64,000 bases of DNA from Blautia glucerasea (GTDB lineage: Bacteria; Bacillota; Clostridia; Lachnospirales; Lachnospiraceae): the NCBI RefSeq assembly GCF_013304385.1, contig NZ_JAAITU010000006.1:1-64000 (forward strand), read 5' to 3'. The notes under the pieces were generated by a model, which did no database searches, was not told where the DNA came from, and saw only the letters and a list, made by a program, of their open reading frames with translations. Positions 53,428-61,783 of the stretch are shown in pieces. Within the stretch, counting starts at the first letter, position 1; the number at the start of each line of letters is the position of its first letter. The position numbers and the translations under genes are program-made.

Positions 53428-55470
53428 ATGAAAACGGGCAAATTTTGCACAAAGATGAAAATAAGTGATGTGTGTAATAAGATATCGCCTGTTTTACAGG
53501 CATTGTGGTGTGCGGTGCTTTATTTTATTATTGAAGCCATCAGCCGTCATTCTATTGCAGAAGCATGGCAGTATATGACAGGCAAGCCACTGGTTTTTGT
53601 ATACAATACAGCTTTTATTTTCACAACAATGCTTATCGTTTATCTGTTTCACAGAAGATTTTTCTGGCGTGTATTGGTATCGGCATTCTGGCTGTTTCTT
53701 GGACTTGTAAATGGGATTCTGCTGATGAACAGGGTTACGCCATTTACAGGGCCGGATCTGCATATGCTTACCGATGGATTATCCATTATGCAGAAGTATC
53801 TGCCTGCTTATGGGGTGGTTCTGGGCTGCATCCTGATCGGACTTGTGCTGATCGGGCTTCTGATATTGCTTATCAAGGGACCGAAATACAAAAAGAAGAT
53901 CCGGTACAGATACGTGATCCCGCTGATCCTGGCAGGAATTGCTGCTTTTGGAGGTATTACACAGCTTGCCCTTGAGAAAAGGATACTTTCCAATTATTTT
54001 GGAAATATAGCATTTGCATATGAGGATTATGGATATCCATATTGTCTTGCGACTACAATCTTTAATACAGGTATTAAAAGTCCGCGAGATTATTCTGAGT
54101 CTGAGATCGAAAGGATCGAAAAGACAGAGGAGAACCTTCCGGTAACTAAGGAAGATAAAAAACCGAATATCCTTTTTTTGCAACTGGAATCATTTTTTGA
54201 TCCTACACTTGTAAATTATCTGGATATTTCTGAGGATCCTATTCCTACGTTCCGAAAGCTGATGAAAAACTATTCTTCCGGGTATTACAAGGTTCCGTCT
54301 GTTGGGGCAGGTACTGCCAATACAGAGTTTGAGACAATTACAGGGATGAGCCTTCATTATTTCGGTCCAGGGGAGTATCCATATAAAAGTATCCTGAAGG
54401 AAACCACTTGCGAGAGTGCGCCCTATGTGCTGAAAAATCTTGGATATTCCACCCATGCTGTCCATAACAATGAATCCAATTTTTATGGAAGAAGGACTAT
54501 TTTCCCCAACCTTGGGTTCGATACGTTTACCTCAGAAGAATATATGGCTGGTGAGAATCTGAAAAATCCTCTGGGATGGGTAAAGGACAGTGTTCTGACC
54601 GATGAAATCGTGAAATGTCTGGATTCTACAGAAGAACCGGATTATGTATATACCATTTCGGTGCAGGGACATGGAGATTATCCAGATGAACCGATATTGG
54701 AGGATCCACAGATTACAGTTTCCGGTGCACCTACAGAAGAATTGAATTATAAGTGGGAATACTATGTAAACGAGATCCATGAGATGGATAATTTTGTAAA
54801 AAATCTGGTGGACACACTGGCTGACTATCCGGAGGATGTGGTACTTGTAATGTATGGGGATCATCTTCCAACCATGGGACTGACAGTGGAAGATTTGAAA
54901 AACAAATATCTGTTTCAGACAGAATATGTGATCTGGGATAATATGGGGCTTCAGAAAAAGAATGAAAACCTGGCATCTTATCAGATCGCAGCAGAGGTGA
55001 TGGATCGGGTAGGTATCCATGATGGAACGATTTTCCGTTATCATCAGGCAAGAAGAAATACAAAGAATTATCAGGTAGATTTGGAAACCCTACAATATGA
55101 TCTGCTTTATGGAGATCGTTACGCATACCAGGGAGAGAATCCTTTCCAGAGAACAAAGATGCGTATGGGACTCTATGATGCAACACTGGATTCCATCCGT
55201 CTTGTATCAGATTCGGATTATACCTATTATATCCAGGGAACCAATTTCACACCTTCCAGCCAGGTAAAACTAAATGGAGAATGGTATGATACGGTTTATG
55301 TAAGTCCTACTACTCTGGTGATCACAGGTACGGAGCTGAAGGACTTTGACCGGCTTTCTGTTGTACAGCGAAGCAACAGTTCCACAAGAAAGGCATTAAG
55401 CAAGAGTTATGACCGTGCGGTTTATGCATTGTATGACAAGAATCCGTGGAAACTTGAAAAAGAGGAATAA
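53428..55470 (+). CDS. LTA synthase family membrane sulfatase-fold enzyme
   Basis: 680-residue polyglycerol-phosphate synthase relative. Five transmembrane helices (about 27-42, 50-70, 74-93, 125-150 and 163-185), then an extracellular alkaline-phosphatase/sulfatase domain (about 245-560) and a C-terminal region (570-680). Metal and catalytic residues: Glu in FLQLESFFD (about 255), the Thr nucleophile in GAGTANTEFETITGM (about 296), Asp-His in VMYGDHLPTMG (about 478) and VQGHGDYP (about 415). It makes lipoteichoic acid or a related glycerophosphate polymer using phosphatidylglycerol. Start ATG 53428 with AAAGGAG upstream. Lone enzyme 14 bp after valS, so probably partly co-transcribed. Confidence 0.9.
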   Translation: MKTGKFCTKMKISDVCNKISPVLQALWCAVLYFIIEAISRHSIAEAWQYMTGKPLVFVYNTAFIFTTMLIVYLFHRRFFWRVLVSAFWLFLGLVNGILLMNRVTPFTGPDLHMLTDGLSIMQKYLPAYGVVLGCILIGLVLIGLLILLIKGPKYKKKIRYRYVIPLILAGIAAFGGITQLALEKRILSNYFGNIAFAYEDYGYPYCLATTIFNTGIKSPRDYSESEIERIEKTEENLPVTKEDKKPNILFLQLESFFDPTLVNYLDISEDPIPTFRKLMKNYSSGYYKVPSVGAGTANTEFETITGMSLHYFGPGEYPYKSILKETTCESAPYVLKNLGYSTHAVHNNESNFYGRRTIFPNLGFDTFTSEEYMAGENLKNPLGWVKDSVLTDEIVKCLDSTEEPDYVYTISVQGHGDYPDEPILEDPQITVSGAPTEELNYKWEYYVNEIHEMDNFVKNLVDTLADYPEDVVLVMYGDHLPTMGLTVEDLKNKYLFQTEYVIWDNMGLQKKNENLASYQIAAEVMDRVGIHDGTIFRYHQARRNTKNYQVDLETLQYDLLYGDRYAYQGENPFQRTKMRMGLYDATLDSIRLVSDSDYTYYIQGTNFTPSSQVKLNGEWYDTVYVSPTTLVITGTELKDFDRLSVVQRSNSSTRKALSKSYDRAVYALYDKNPWKLEKEE

Positions 55471-55472
55471 TG

Positions 55473-55518
55473 TTAACTGTTCAGAAGGCAATATCTCGCA
55501 AGGGTACTGAACAGCTAC
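55473..55518 (+). repeat. Short hairpin repeat TTAACTGTTCAG / CTGAACAGCTAC
   Basis: Inverted repeat immediately after the LTA synthase gene, related to the hairpin at 23644-23687 and to the halves near 27716 and 29954. Confidence 0.6.
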
Positions 55519-55533
55519 GAATAGTGTTTTATC

Positions 55534-55602
55534 CAATCGTAACATCTTGTCGGATAAATTGTTACGATTGGGTATGGACATCTTTCACCACTATTATATA
55601 AT
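55534..55602 (+). promoter_or_regulatory. folC promoter with an adjacent 12-bp inverted repeat
   Basis: CCAATCGTAACA and TGTTACGATTGG (about 55534-55571) form a perfect 12-bp inverted repeat over a 14-base loop, with no T-run. It abuts a promoter TGGACA (55575-55580) and TATAAT (55597-55602), spacer 16. The repeat could be an operator or an upstream hairpin. Confidence 0.6.
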
Positions 55603-55657
55603 GGTAGAGTAACCAAAAGGGTTGCGAATACATTAGATAAAAGTGGTGAATTTTTTT

Positions 55658-56962
55658 ATGAATTACGAACAAGCAGTGGCCTATATTGAAGAAACACCTA
55701 AGTTTACAAAAAAGAACAGTCTGGATCATACCAAGGAATGCCTTGCAAGGCTGGGAAATCCACAGAATCATTTTAAAGTGATTCATGTTGCAGGTACCAA
55801 TGGAAAGGGCAGTACCTGTGCATTTCTTACATCCATTCTCCGGGAATCCGGATATTCCTGTGGATTATTTACTTCTCCTCATTTGGTAGAGATTAATGAA
55901 CGGTTTCAGATTAATGAAGTAAATATTGATAACGATACGTTTCTGGCTGCTTTCCAGAAGGTGAAAGCACTGGCAGATGAACTGGTGGCAGAGGGCAGCT
56001 ATCATCCTACTTACTTTGAGATGCTATTCCTTATGGGCATGGTGATCTTTGCACAGGCTGGAGTAGATTATGTGACTTTGGAGACTGGCCTTGGAGGCAG
56101 GCTGGATGCTACCACAGCCATTGAAGATCCGGCAGCATGTGTGATCACATCCATCAGTCTGGATCATATGCAGTACCTTGGGGATACAGTAGCTAAGATC
56201 GCAGGGGAAAAGGCTGGGATCATTGTCCCGGGAGTGCCGGTGATCTTTGATGGCAATGACCCATCAGCTGCAGAGGTGATCCGTGCACATGCCAGAGAGC
56301 TTCACAGTCCCTTTTACGAAGTAAAAAAGGAGGATGCGCAGATTCTTTCCAATACAGCTTCAGGGATTGATTTTTCTTTGAAAAATCAGTATTATGGTAA
56401 GGATCATCAGGAATTTCATATTCCTTTTATTGCAAAGTATCAGGTTATGAATGCCATGCTGGCATTAAAAACTATGGAGGTTTTACAGGATCAGATTCCG
56501 GTAGCTATTGAGCATGTGCGAAAAGGAATGAGCGCCACCAGATGGCAGGGCAGGATGGAGACGATCTTGCCAGGAGTGATCGTTGATGGAGCACATAATG
56601 AAGACGGAGTAGCCAAGTTTGTGGAGACTGCAGCGCATTTTCAGCAGGAATATCCGCTTACACTTCTGTTTTCAGCAGTAAATGATAAAGATTACAAAGA
56701 TATGATCCATACCATTTGCAGTCAGATCCGTTTCAGACATGTGGTTGTTACCCAGGTAGGTGGTTATCGGGAAGTTCCGGAAGAGGAATTAAAAGAGATC
56801 TTCACACGGGAGGGCTGTGCCTCTGTAGAGGCTGATCCAGAAGTGGCAAAGGCTCTGGAACTTGCCTTAAAGGCAAAGGGAGAAGACGGAATGCTGTTCT
56901 GTGTAGGATCTTTATATCTTGTAGGAAAGATTAAAGCAGCAATCGCAAGGAGAAAAGCATGA
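55658..56962 (+). CDS. folC: Bifunctional folylpolyglutamate/dihydrofolate synthase
   Basis: Adds glutamate to dihydropteroate or folates. 434 residues. The P-loop VAGTNGKGSTCAFL (about 44-57) and SPHLVEINERFQIN (about 71-84), the ATPase/Mg motif ETGLGGRLDATTA (about 146-158) and LDHMQYLGDT (about 172) are all in place. I start at ATG 55658 (MNYEQAVAYIEE); the in-frame GTG at 55643 has a weaker context. It overlaps a 50-codon gene by 4 bp (ATGA). Confidence 0.95.
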   Translation: MNYEQAVAYIEETPKFTKKNSLDHTKECLARLGNPQNHFKVIHVAGTNGKGSTCAFLTSILRESGYSCGLFTSPHLVEINERFQINEVNIDNDTFLAAFQKVKALADELVAEGSYHPTYFEMLFLMGMVIFAQAGVDYVTLETGLGGRLDATTAIEDPAACVITSISLDHMQYLGDTVAKIAGEKAGIIVPGVPVIFDGNDPSAAEVIRAHARELHSPFYEVKKEDAQILSNTASGIDFSLKNQYYGKDHQEFHIPFIAKYQVMNAMLALKTMEVLQDQIPVAIEHVRKGMSATRWQGRMETILPGVIVDGAHNEDGVAKFVETAAHFQQEYPLTLLFSAVNDKDYKDMIHTICSQIRFRHVVVTQVGGYREVPEEELKEIFTREGCASVEADPEVAKALELALKAKGEDGMLFCVGSLYLVGKIKAAIARRKA

Positions 56963-57111
56963 TCGATTACGAAGAAGAACTGAAGAAGTTTGAACCGTGT
57001 CTGGATGTAACAGATGCAGAAAGTGCCATATATGACAGAGAACTCACTGATATCCTGGACATTTTACAGGAGATGCTGCGGGAAGCAAAAAGCGGCCGCC
57101 GCATGAAATAA
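56959..57111 (+). CDS. Small acidic hypothetical protein, 50 residues
   Basis: MIDYEEELKKFEPCLDVTDA, then ESAIYDRELTDILDILQEML and REAKSGRRMK. It overlaps the folC stop (ATGA), has AAGGAG before its ATG, and ends 16 bp before the zinc-ribbon/TPR gene, so it sits inside an operon with tight spacing. It looks like a helical protein with an acidic N-terminus. Function unknown. Confidence 0.6.
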   Translation: MIDYEEELKKFEPCLDVTDAESAIYDRELTDILDILQEMLREAKSGRRMK

Positions 57112-57127
57112 CCGTAAGGAGATACTG

Positions 57128-58363
57128 ATGAACTGCATGAATTGCGGCGCATTTCTGGCAGACAAGGATCTGGATTACTGTCCTAATTGTGGATGCAATG
57201 TTCTGATACAGAAGAAGGTGGACTATCTGTCAAAATTCTACTATAATCAGGGACTTGAAAAAGCCAGTATCCGGGATCTGTCAGGAGCCATTAATTGTTT
57301 GAAACAAAGTCTTACTTATGACAAAAGAAATATTCAGGCAAGAAATCTTCTTGGACTTGTTTATTTTGAAACCGGCGAGGTTGTTGCTGCATTAAGTGAA
57401 TGGGTGATCAGCAAGAATCTGAAGCCTACCAAGAATCTGGCTAATGAGTACATTAACCGTCTTCAGGCCAATTCCAATAAGCTGGATGCCATTAATGAAA
57501 CGATCCGTAAATACAACAATGCCCTAGCACTTTGCAGGGAAGGGCATGAAGATATGGCTGCAATACAGCTTCGAAAGATCCTTGCACAGAATTCCAAGCT
57601 GATCAAGGGGTATCATTTGCTTGCACTGATCCAGATGAAGAATCATGAATGGGGAAAGGCAAGACGGATCTTGCGAAAGGCAGCCAGGATCGATAAAACC
57701 AATACTACCACACTCCGTTTTCTGAGGGAAGTGGATGAGCAGACTGGCGTTACTACCAGGCTGGAAAAGCAGAAAAAGGGACTGTTTGGCAGAACTAAAT
57801 CTGAACAGGGTGAAGATAACGGTATAGAAGGCATGGTGGTACAGCCGCCTGCATATCGTGAAAACTCAAGGATTTCCCTGTTTTTTACTTTGATGCTTGG
57901 TATTGGGGCCGGTGCACTGGCATTCTGGCTTTTGGCCGTACCTGCTATCAAACAGGGAATATATCGGGAAGCCAACCAGCAGCTGATCAATTACAGCGAA
58001 TCTTTATCCAGTCAAGGGGCCGAGCTTTCTAAAGCCCAGGGTGAAGCAAAGGAATCTGACGACACAGCTCTGCAGATCACTCAGCAGATGGAGGAAGAAA
58101 AGAAAAAGAGCCAGACCTATGAAGCTCTTTTCAAAGCATATACTGCATATGTGCAGGAGAGCTATGATGTAGCTGCAGAGGATCTTCAGAATGTGAATGA
58201 GGAGTATCTGACAGATGACATGAAGAATGTTTACAGTGCTATGTGTGGAAGCCTTGGTGTGACCGGAGTTACTTCCGAAAGTCAAGAGGATGGCAATAGC
58301 GAAAGCGGATCTGCAAGCAGTGACGAAAACGGATCCGGCAGTAGTGAAGATGGGACTTTTTAA
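57128..58363 (+). CDS. Zinc-ribbon TPR membrane protein
   Basis: 411 residues. N-terminal zinc ribbon (MNCMNCGAFLADKDLDYCPN plus CGC, two CxxC pairs, 3-25), TPR-like helical repeats (about 45-220; e.g. KRNIQARNLLGLVYFETGEV), one transmembrane helix (about 255-275, LFFTLMLGIGAGALAFWLLA), an extracytoplasmic coiled coil (285-345) and a Ser/Gly/Glu-rich low-complexity tail. The topology places the ribbon and TPRs inside the cell and the tail outside. Function unknown; a scaffold or sensor in the envelope is a guess. Ends with a terminator. Confidence 0.8.
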   Translation: MNCMNCGAFLADKDLDYCPNCGCNVLIQKKVDYLSKFYYNQGLEKASIRDLSGAINCLKQSLTYDKRNIQARNLLGLVYFETGEVVAALSEWVISKNLKPTKNLANEYINRLQANSNKLDAINETIRKYNNALALCREGHEDMAAIQLRKILAQNSKLIKGYHLLALIQMKNHEWGKARRILRKAARIDKTNTTTLRFLREVDEQTGVTTRLEKQKKGLFGRTKSEQGEDNGIEGMVVQPPAYRENSRISLFFTLMLGIGAGALAFWLLAVPAIKQGIYREANQQLINYSESLSSQGAELSKAQGEAKESDDTALQITQQMEEEKKKSQTYEALFKAYTAYVQESYDVAAEDLQNVNEEYLTDDMKNVYSAMCGSLGVTGVTSESQEDGNSESGSASSDENGSGSSEDGTF

Positions 58364-58378
58364 CAGAGAAACCTCGAA

Positions 58379-58421
58379 GCAGGGGGAGTTGTTGTCTATG
58401 ACAGCAGCCCCTCTTTTTTTG
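58379..58421 (+). terminator. Terminator before the spoIIA operon
   Basis: GGGGGAGTTGTTGTC pairs with GACAGCAGCCCC (G-U tolerated) followed by TCTTTTTTT. It separates the folC-TPR transcript from spoIIAA. Confidence 0.8.
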
Positions 58422-58461
58422 TAACATTGAGGGGGAATATTGAATATAAGGGGGAGTGGTG

Positions 58462-58761
58462 ATGGGAGCTGCAATTTATATTCAGGGTACCAGTCTGACA
58501 GTGAGACTGCCAGAAGAACTGGATCATCCTGCATCGGATCTGATCCGGAAAGAAACAGACCGGATTATGGGACAGACATATATTAAGACCATTATCTTTG
58601 ATTTTGAAGAGACCACATTTATGGATAGTTCCGGAATCGGACTGATCATGGGACGATATCGGGCGCTTGGAATGGGAAAAGGGTGTATAAAGGCAGTGAA
58701 TGTAAGCAGTTATGTGGAAAAACTGCTTCATCTGTCTGGAGTCCATAAATTTATCTGTTAA
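58462..58761 (+). CDS. spoIIAA: Anti-sigma F factor antagonist
   Basis: STAS-domain protein of 99 residues that releases sigma F from SpoIIAB in the forespore. The phosphorylated Ser is in FMDSSGIGLIMGRYR (about 56), matching the D-S-S-G-I-G motif. I start at ATG 58462 (MGAAIYIQGTSLT) with GGGGGAG upstream; GTG 58456 is an in-frame alternative. First gene of spoIIA, 16 bp before spoIIAB. A sigma-H promoter would be expected upstream, but I could not identify one with confidence. Confidence 0.94.
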   Translation: MGAAIYIQGTSLTVRLPEELDHPASDLIRKETDRIMGQTYIKTIIFDFEETTFMDSSGIGLIMGRYRALGMGKGCIKAVNVSSYVEKLLHLSGVHKFIC

Positions 58762-58777
58762 GGGAAGGGAGCATATT

Positions 58778-59203
58778 ATGGAGGATACCAATGAAATGAC
58801 AATGATCTTTGAAAGCCGTCCTGTAAATGAAGGGTTGGCAAGGATAGCTGCAGCAGCATTTTGCACACAGTTGAATCCTACGCTGGAAGAGGTGTCAGAT
58901 CTGAAAACTGCAGTTTCAGAAGCTGTTACTAACTGTATCATACATGGTTATGAAGGAGAAATACATAAGATCCATATGACCTGTAGAAGGCAGGGACAGG
59001 AGATCCAGATTGATATTGCAGATGAAGGAGCAGGGATCGAAAATATTGAAAAGGCCATGGAGCCTTTGTACACTACACGGCCGGACAAGGACAGATCCGG
59101 TATGGGATTTACATTCATGGAAGCCTTTATGGATCAGGTGACTGTGGAATCAGAGGTTGGAAAAGGCACAATCGTGCACATGAAAAAAATCATAGGGAGG
59201 TAA
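58778..59203 (+). CDS. spoIIAB: Anti-sigma F factor / serine kinase
   Basis: GHKL-type serine kinase of 141 residues that binds sigma F and phosphorylates SpoIIAA. N-box EAVTNCIIHGYEG (about 48-60), G1-type IADEGAGIENIEKAMEPLYT (about 80-99) and G2 DRSGMGFTFMEAF (about 105-117) are intact. Start at ATG 58778 (MEDTNEMTMIFES) with AAGGGAG upstream; the longer frame overlaps spoIIAA and has no site. sigF follows after 1 bp. Confidence 0.94.
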   Translation: MEDTNEMTMIFESRPVNEGLARIAAAAFCTQLNPTLEEVSDLKTAVSEAVTNCIIHGYEGEIHKIHMTCRRQGQEIQIDIADEGAGIENIEKAMEPLYTTRPDKDRSGMGFTFMEAFMDQVTVESEVGKGTIVHMKKIIGR

Positions 59204-59204
59204 C

Positions 59205-59918
59205 ATGGACCATACTCTTGCCCTGATCGGGCGTGCGCACCAGGGTGATAAAGCGGCAAGAGATACATTAGTTGAGGAAAATGCAGGACTTGTTTATAGT
59301 GTGGCAAAGCGTTTTGTGGGGCGGGGCGTGGACATGGAGGATCTGATCCAGATTGGCAGTATCGGGCTTATAAAGGCAGTGGACAAATTTGATCTTTCTT
59401 TTGATGTGCGGTTTTCCACTTACGCAGTACCTATGATCGCAGGTGAAATCAAACGATATCTGAGGGATGATGGTCTTTTGAAGGTGAGCCGTTCTTTGAA
59501 AGAAAATTATTATCGTATATATAAAAAGAGAGAAGAATTGGAATATTCCCTGGGCAGGGAGCCTATGATCACGGAACTGTCGAAGGCTTTGGAAATGCCT
59601 GTGGAAGATCTTGTGATGACTATGGAGGCTGCGGCAGAGGTGGAGTCCCTTCAAAAGTCTGTTTATCAGGGAGAAAACAGTGAAATTTCACTGTCAGAAA
59701 AGCTGGCGCATAAGGAAAACCCGCAGGAAAAGCTGTTGAATCGGATTTTACTGGAAGAACTTCTGGCACATCTGGATAAGAGAGAAAGGCAGCTGATCTG
59801 TATGCGGTATTTTAGGGATATGACACAGATGGAAGTGGCAGCAGAACTGGGGATTTCCCAGGTGCAGGTCTCCAGACTGGAAAAGCGGATTCTGAACCGG
59901 CTTAAGGAGTTAATTTGA
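59205..59918 (+). CDS. sigF: Forespore sigma factor F
   Basis: First compartment-specific sporulation sigma factor, 237 residues. Region 2 GRGVDMEDLIQIGSIGLIKA (about 39-58) and FDVRFSTYAVPMIAGEIKRY (about 65-84), region 3 and region 4.2 DMTQMEVAAELGISQVQVSR (about 205-224) are present. It lies last in spoIIA and is held inactive by SpoIIAB. Its presence shows a complete early forespore switch. Confidence 0.95.
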   Translation: MDHTLALIGRAHQGDKAARDTLVEENAGLVYSVAKRFVGRGVDMEDLIQIGSIGLIKAVDKFDLSFDVRFSTYAVPMIAGEIKRYLRDDGLLKVSRSLKENYYRIYKKREELEYSLGREPMITELSKALEMPVEDLVMTMEAAAEVESLQKSVYQGENSEISLSEKLAHKENPQEKLLNRILLEELLAHLDKRERQLICMRYFRDMTQMEVAAELGISQVQVSRLEKRILNRLKELI

Positions 59919-59929
59919 AAAAGACGGGC

Positions 59930-59962
59930 TTATCTCTGAACAAGAGGTAAGTCCGTCTAATA
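59930..59962 (-). terminator. Terminator of queT (minus strand)
   Basis: AGACGG-ACTTACCTCT pairs with AGAG-ATAAGCCCGTCT and runs into TTTTT on the minus strand; the + strand side lacks a T-run, but the hairpin may also stop sigF transcripts. Confidence 0.75.
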
Positions 59963-59982
59963 TAACATAAGCGTAAACTTGC

Positions 59983-60486
59983 TTATCTGGCTGCTGTTTT
60001 GGAACCTGAGAAGATGGAACCGCGGAATTTGGAAAGAGCACTATGAAGGATCAGCCCAAAGATACCGCAGGAAACGATCTCGCCAGCACCTACAGTCAGC
60101 ATCATCAATGGGATAGGAAGATTAATGCCGTATCCATAGTGAAGTACGAAAGGCACGATCACTGTATTGGAGATGATAGGTGGAAGCGGGGCAAGGAACC
60201 GACTGGAATTACGCAGCTTGTAAGTAAAAACTGCGCCCAGCAGTGTGGCAATGCTTCCGAAGATGATGTCTACCGGGATACAGCCGCCCAGGATATTGGC
60301 AATGATACATCCTACAAATAATCCGGGGATTGCCGCCGGTGTAAAATAAGGAAGGATGGTCAGTGCTTCTGAGATACGTACCTGGACTTCTCCATAGCTG
60401 AAGGGTGCAAACACAAGGGTAAGTACTACATAGATGGCACCGATCAGTGCCGCCTGTACCAGAAACAGGGTACTTTTGTTTTTCAT
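59983..60486 (-). CDS. queT: QueT family ECF S-component (queuosine precursor uptake)
   Basis: Substrate-binding membrane subunit of an ECF-type transporter for a queuosine precursor such as preQ1 or queuine. 167 residues, about six helices, with the family sequences YGEVQVRISEALTILPYFTP (about 31-50) and IPGLFVGCIIANILGG (53-68). It uses a shared ECF module encoded elsewhere. A preQ1-I-like riboswitch overlaps its ribosome-binding site, which supports the substrate class. The start CAT lies at 60484-60486. Confidence 0.92.
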   Translation of the reverse strand: MKNKSTLFLVQAALIGAIYVVLTLVFAPFSYGEVQVRISEALTILPYFTPAAIPGLFVGCIIANILGGCIPVDIIFGSIATLLGAVFTYKLRNSSRFLAPLPPIISNTVIVPFVLHYGYGINLPIPLMMLTVGAGEIVSCGIFGLILHSALSKFRGSIFSGSKTAAR

Positions 60487-60494
60487 ATTCTTTT

Positions 60495-60541
60495 GTCTCC
60501 TTTAGTTTTGTTTTACGAGTGGAAGGTCACGAACACTCGAT
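60495..60541 (-). promoter_or_regulatory. preQ1 class I riboswitch upstream of queT
   Basis: On the minus strand CGAGTG (60539-60534) and CACTCG (60521-60516) form the stem around a TTCGTGACCTTC loop, followed by an A-rich tail ending ACTAAAGGAG. The CCTT of the loop can pair with AAGG in the tail, making the H-type pseudoknot of preQ1-I aptamers and masking the Shine-Dalgarno sequence. A control at translation initiation is therefore likely. Confidence 0.75.
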
Positions 60542-60647
60542 TCATTTAGCGCCGGGAATCGGCGGAAAAGCCGCTTAAGACCTTATTTTTATGGGCTTTT
60601 CAACGGGCATGAGTATAGCATATTTAGGAGAGGAATGCAAGGGAAAA

Positions 60648-61469
60648 CTATTTGCTTTTTGTAAACATAATTGCACCGCCTGCCAGAAGCAGAAGCGAAA
60701 AAACAATTGAAAAAATAGATGCTCCAATCCCAGGTGCACCTCCCTGTTTAATGGCTGTTTCTCGATCCAGTGCACCTTTTTGCAGATTATCTGTAACCTC
60801 CGGCGCTCTTCTGAGTGTTTGACCGTCCTGTATACCAAGTGCTGTCACAGTGTCTCCTGTTTTGAAATCGGAAGCACTATAAAAATAACGAACATCATTT
60901 TCGACATCATCCCGCTGTGTCTGAGCCAGAGGCTCTATGAAATCTTTTTGTGTAAAGCTGCTGTCTGGCACATAAGCATAACCGGCGGCTTTCAGCTCTG
61001 CTTCATCATAATGGTCCCAGGTTGTATTCAATCTTATTGCATCAATAAAATCCTGTGAAAGTGTATAATCGCCAATCTTACCTTCACCGGAATAAGTCTT
61101 TTCCGAAGTTGTTGTGCCCCATTTCAGAACGCCATATCGTTTTTCCTCGTCAGTTAAATTTTTTAAGGTTTGTTTTGAATTGGAGGTGCTTTTGTCTCGC
61201 CGCATAGTCTGTTTTGAACGTGAAATACGAATGCTGTCAAACGCAAGTCCCAGTTCATCGTCATAGGAGGGCTCCGTCAATTCAAGCGCACCACATACGA
61301 TTACCGTTTTTCCTTCGTTCTCGGCATGAAGAGCTTCGTCTCCTACATAAACAACTTCTTTCAGAGCGGATTTTGCCTTTGGAATATCCACAAAAATTGT
61401 TTTGATAGCTGTTACGAAAAAAAACAATCCTGCAATGATGAGAACGATCCCTAATATTTTTTTTAACAT
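60648..61469 (-). CDS. TMEM43-like membrane protein
   Basis: 273 residues. N-terminal transmembrane helix (about 4-26, ILGIVLIIAGLFFFVTAIKT), a soluble domain (about 35-235) with NEGKTVIVCGALELTEPSYD and DSIRISRSKQTMRRD resembling the TMEM43 (LUMA) family signature, and a C-terminal helix (about 248-270). Bacterial members are of unknown role. It is flanked by intergenic DNA on both sides and may be monocistronic. Alternative: an unrelated two-helix envelope protein. Confidence 0.65.
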   Translation of the reverse strand: MLKKILGIVLIIAGLFFFVTAIKTIFVDIPKAKSALKEVVYVGDEALHAENEGKTVIVCGALELTEPSYDDELGLAFDSIRISRSKQTMRRDKSTSNSKQTLKNLTDEEKRYGVLKWGTTTSEKTYSGEGKIGDYTLSQDFIDAIRLNTTWDHYDEAELKAAGYAYVPDSSFTQKDFIEPLAQTQRDDVENDVRYFYSASDFKTGDTVTALGIQDGQTLRRAPEVTDNLQKGALDRETAIKQGGAPGIGASIFSIVFSLLLLAGGAIMFTKSK

Positions 61470-61783
61470 TTGATCAACCTTCCTTCCTTTGATATCCAGA
61501 CCAGTTATGAGTCTGTACGGTTATTCCGCTTTCATTATGCCATATTTTTTTTCATCTGCCACTAGCACTTATGACAGCAATGCTGTTGTGAACGGAGTGC
61601 ATAGCAACCTTTTGGAAAATAAGGGTGTATTTTGTAGGATCATTCTTGTGTTTAAACGTGGGATTCGATATAATAAACGTATCTGTACGGCATCTGAAAT
61701 ACAGAAAAGGGGTATAAGCTGAAATTTACACAATGGATTTCACTTACCATAGAAATAGAAAAGGAAAGAGAGGATATTGCAAC

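Noticed and set aside
58420-58461. Sigma-H promoter for spoIIAA.
   Set aside because: A GAAT-like -10 is present, but no properly spaced AGGA-type -35; not convincing enough to annotate.
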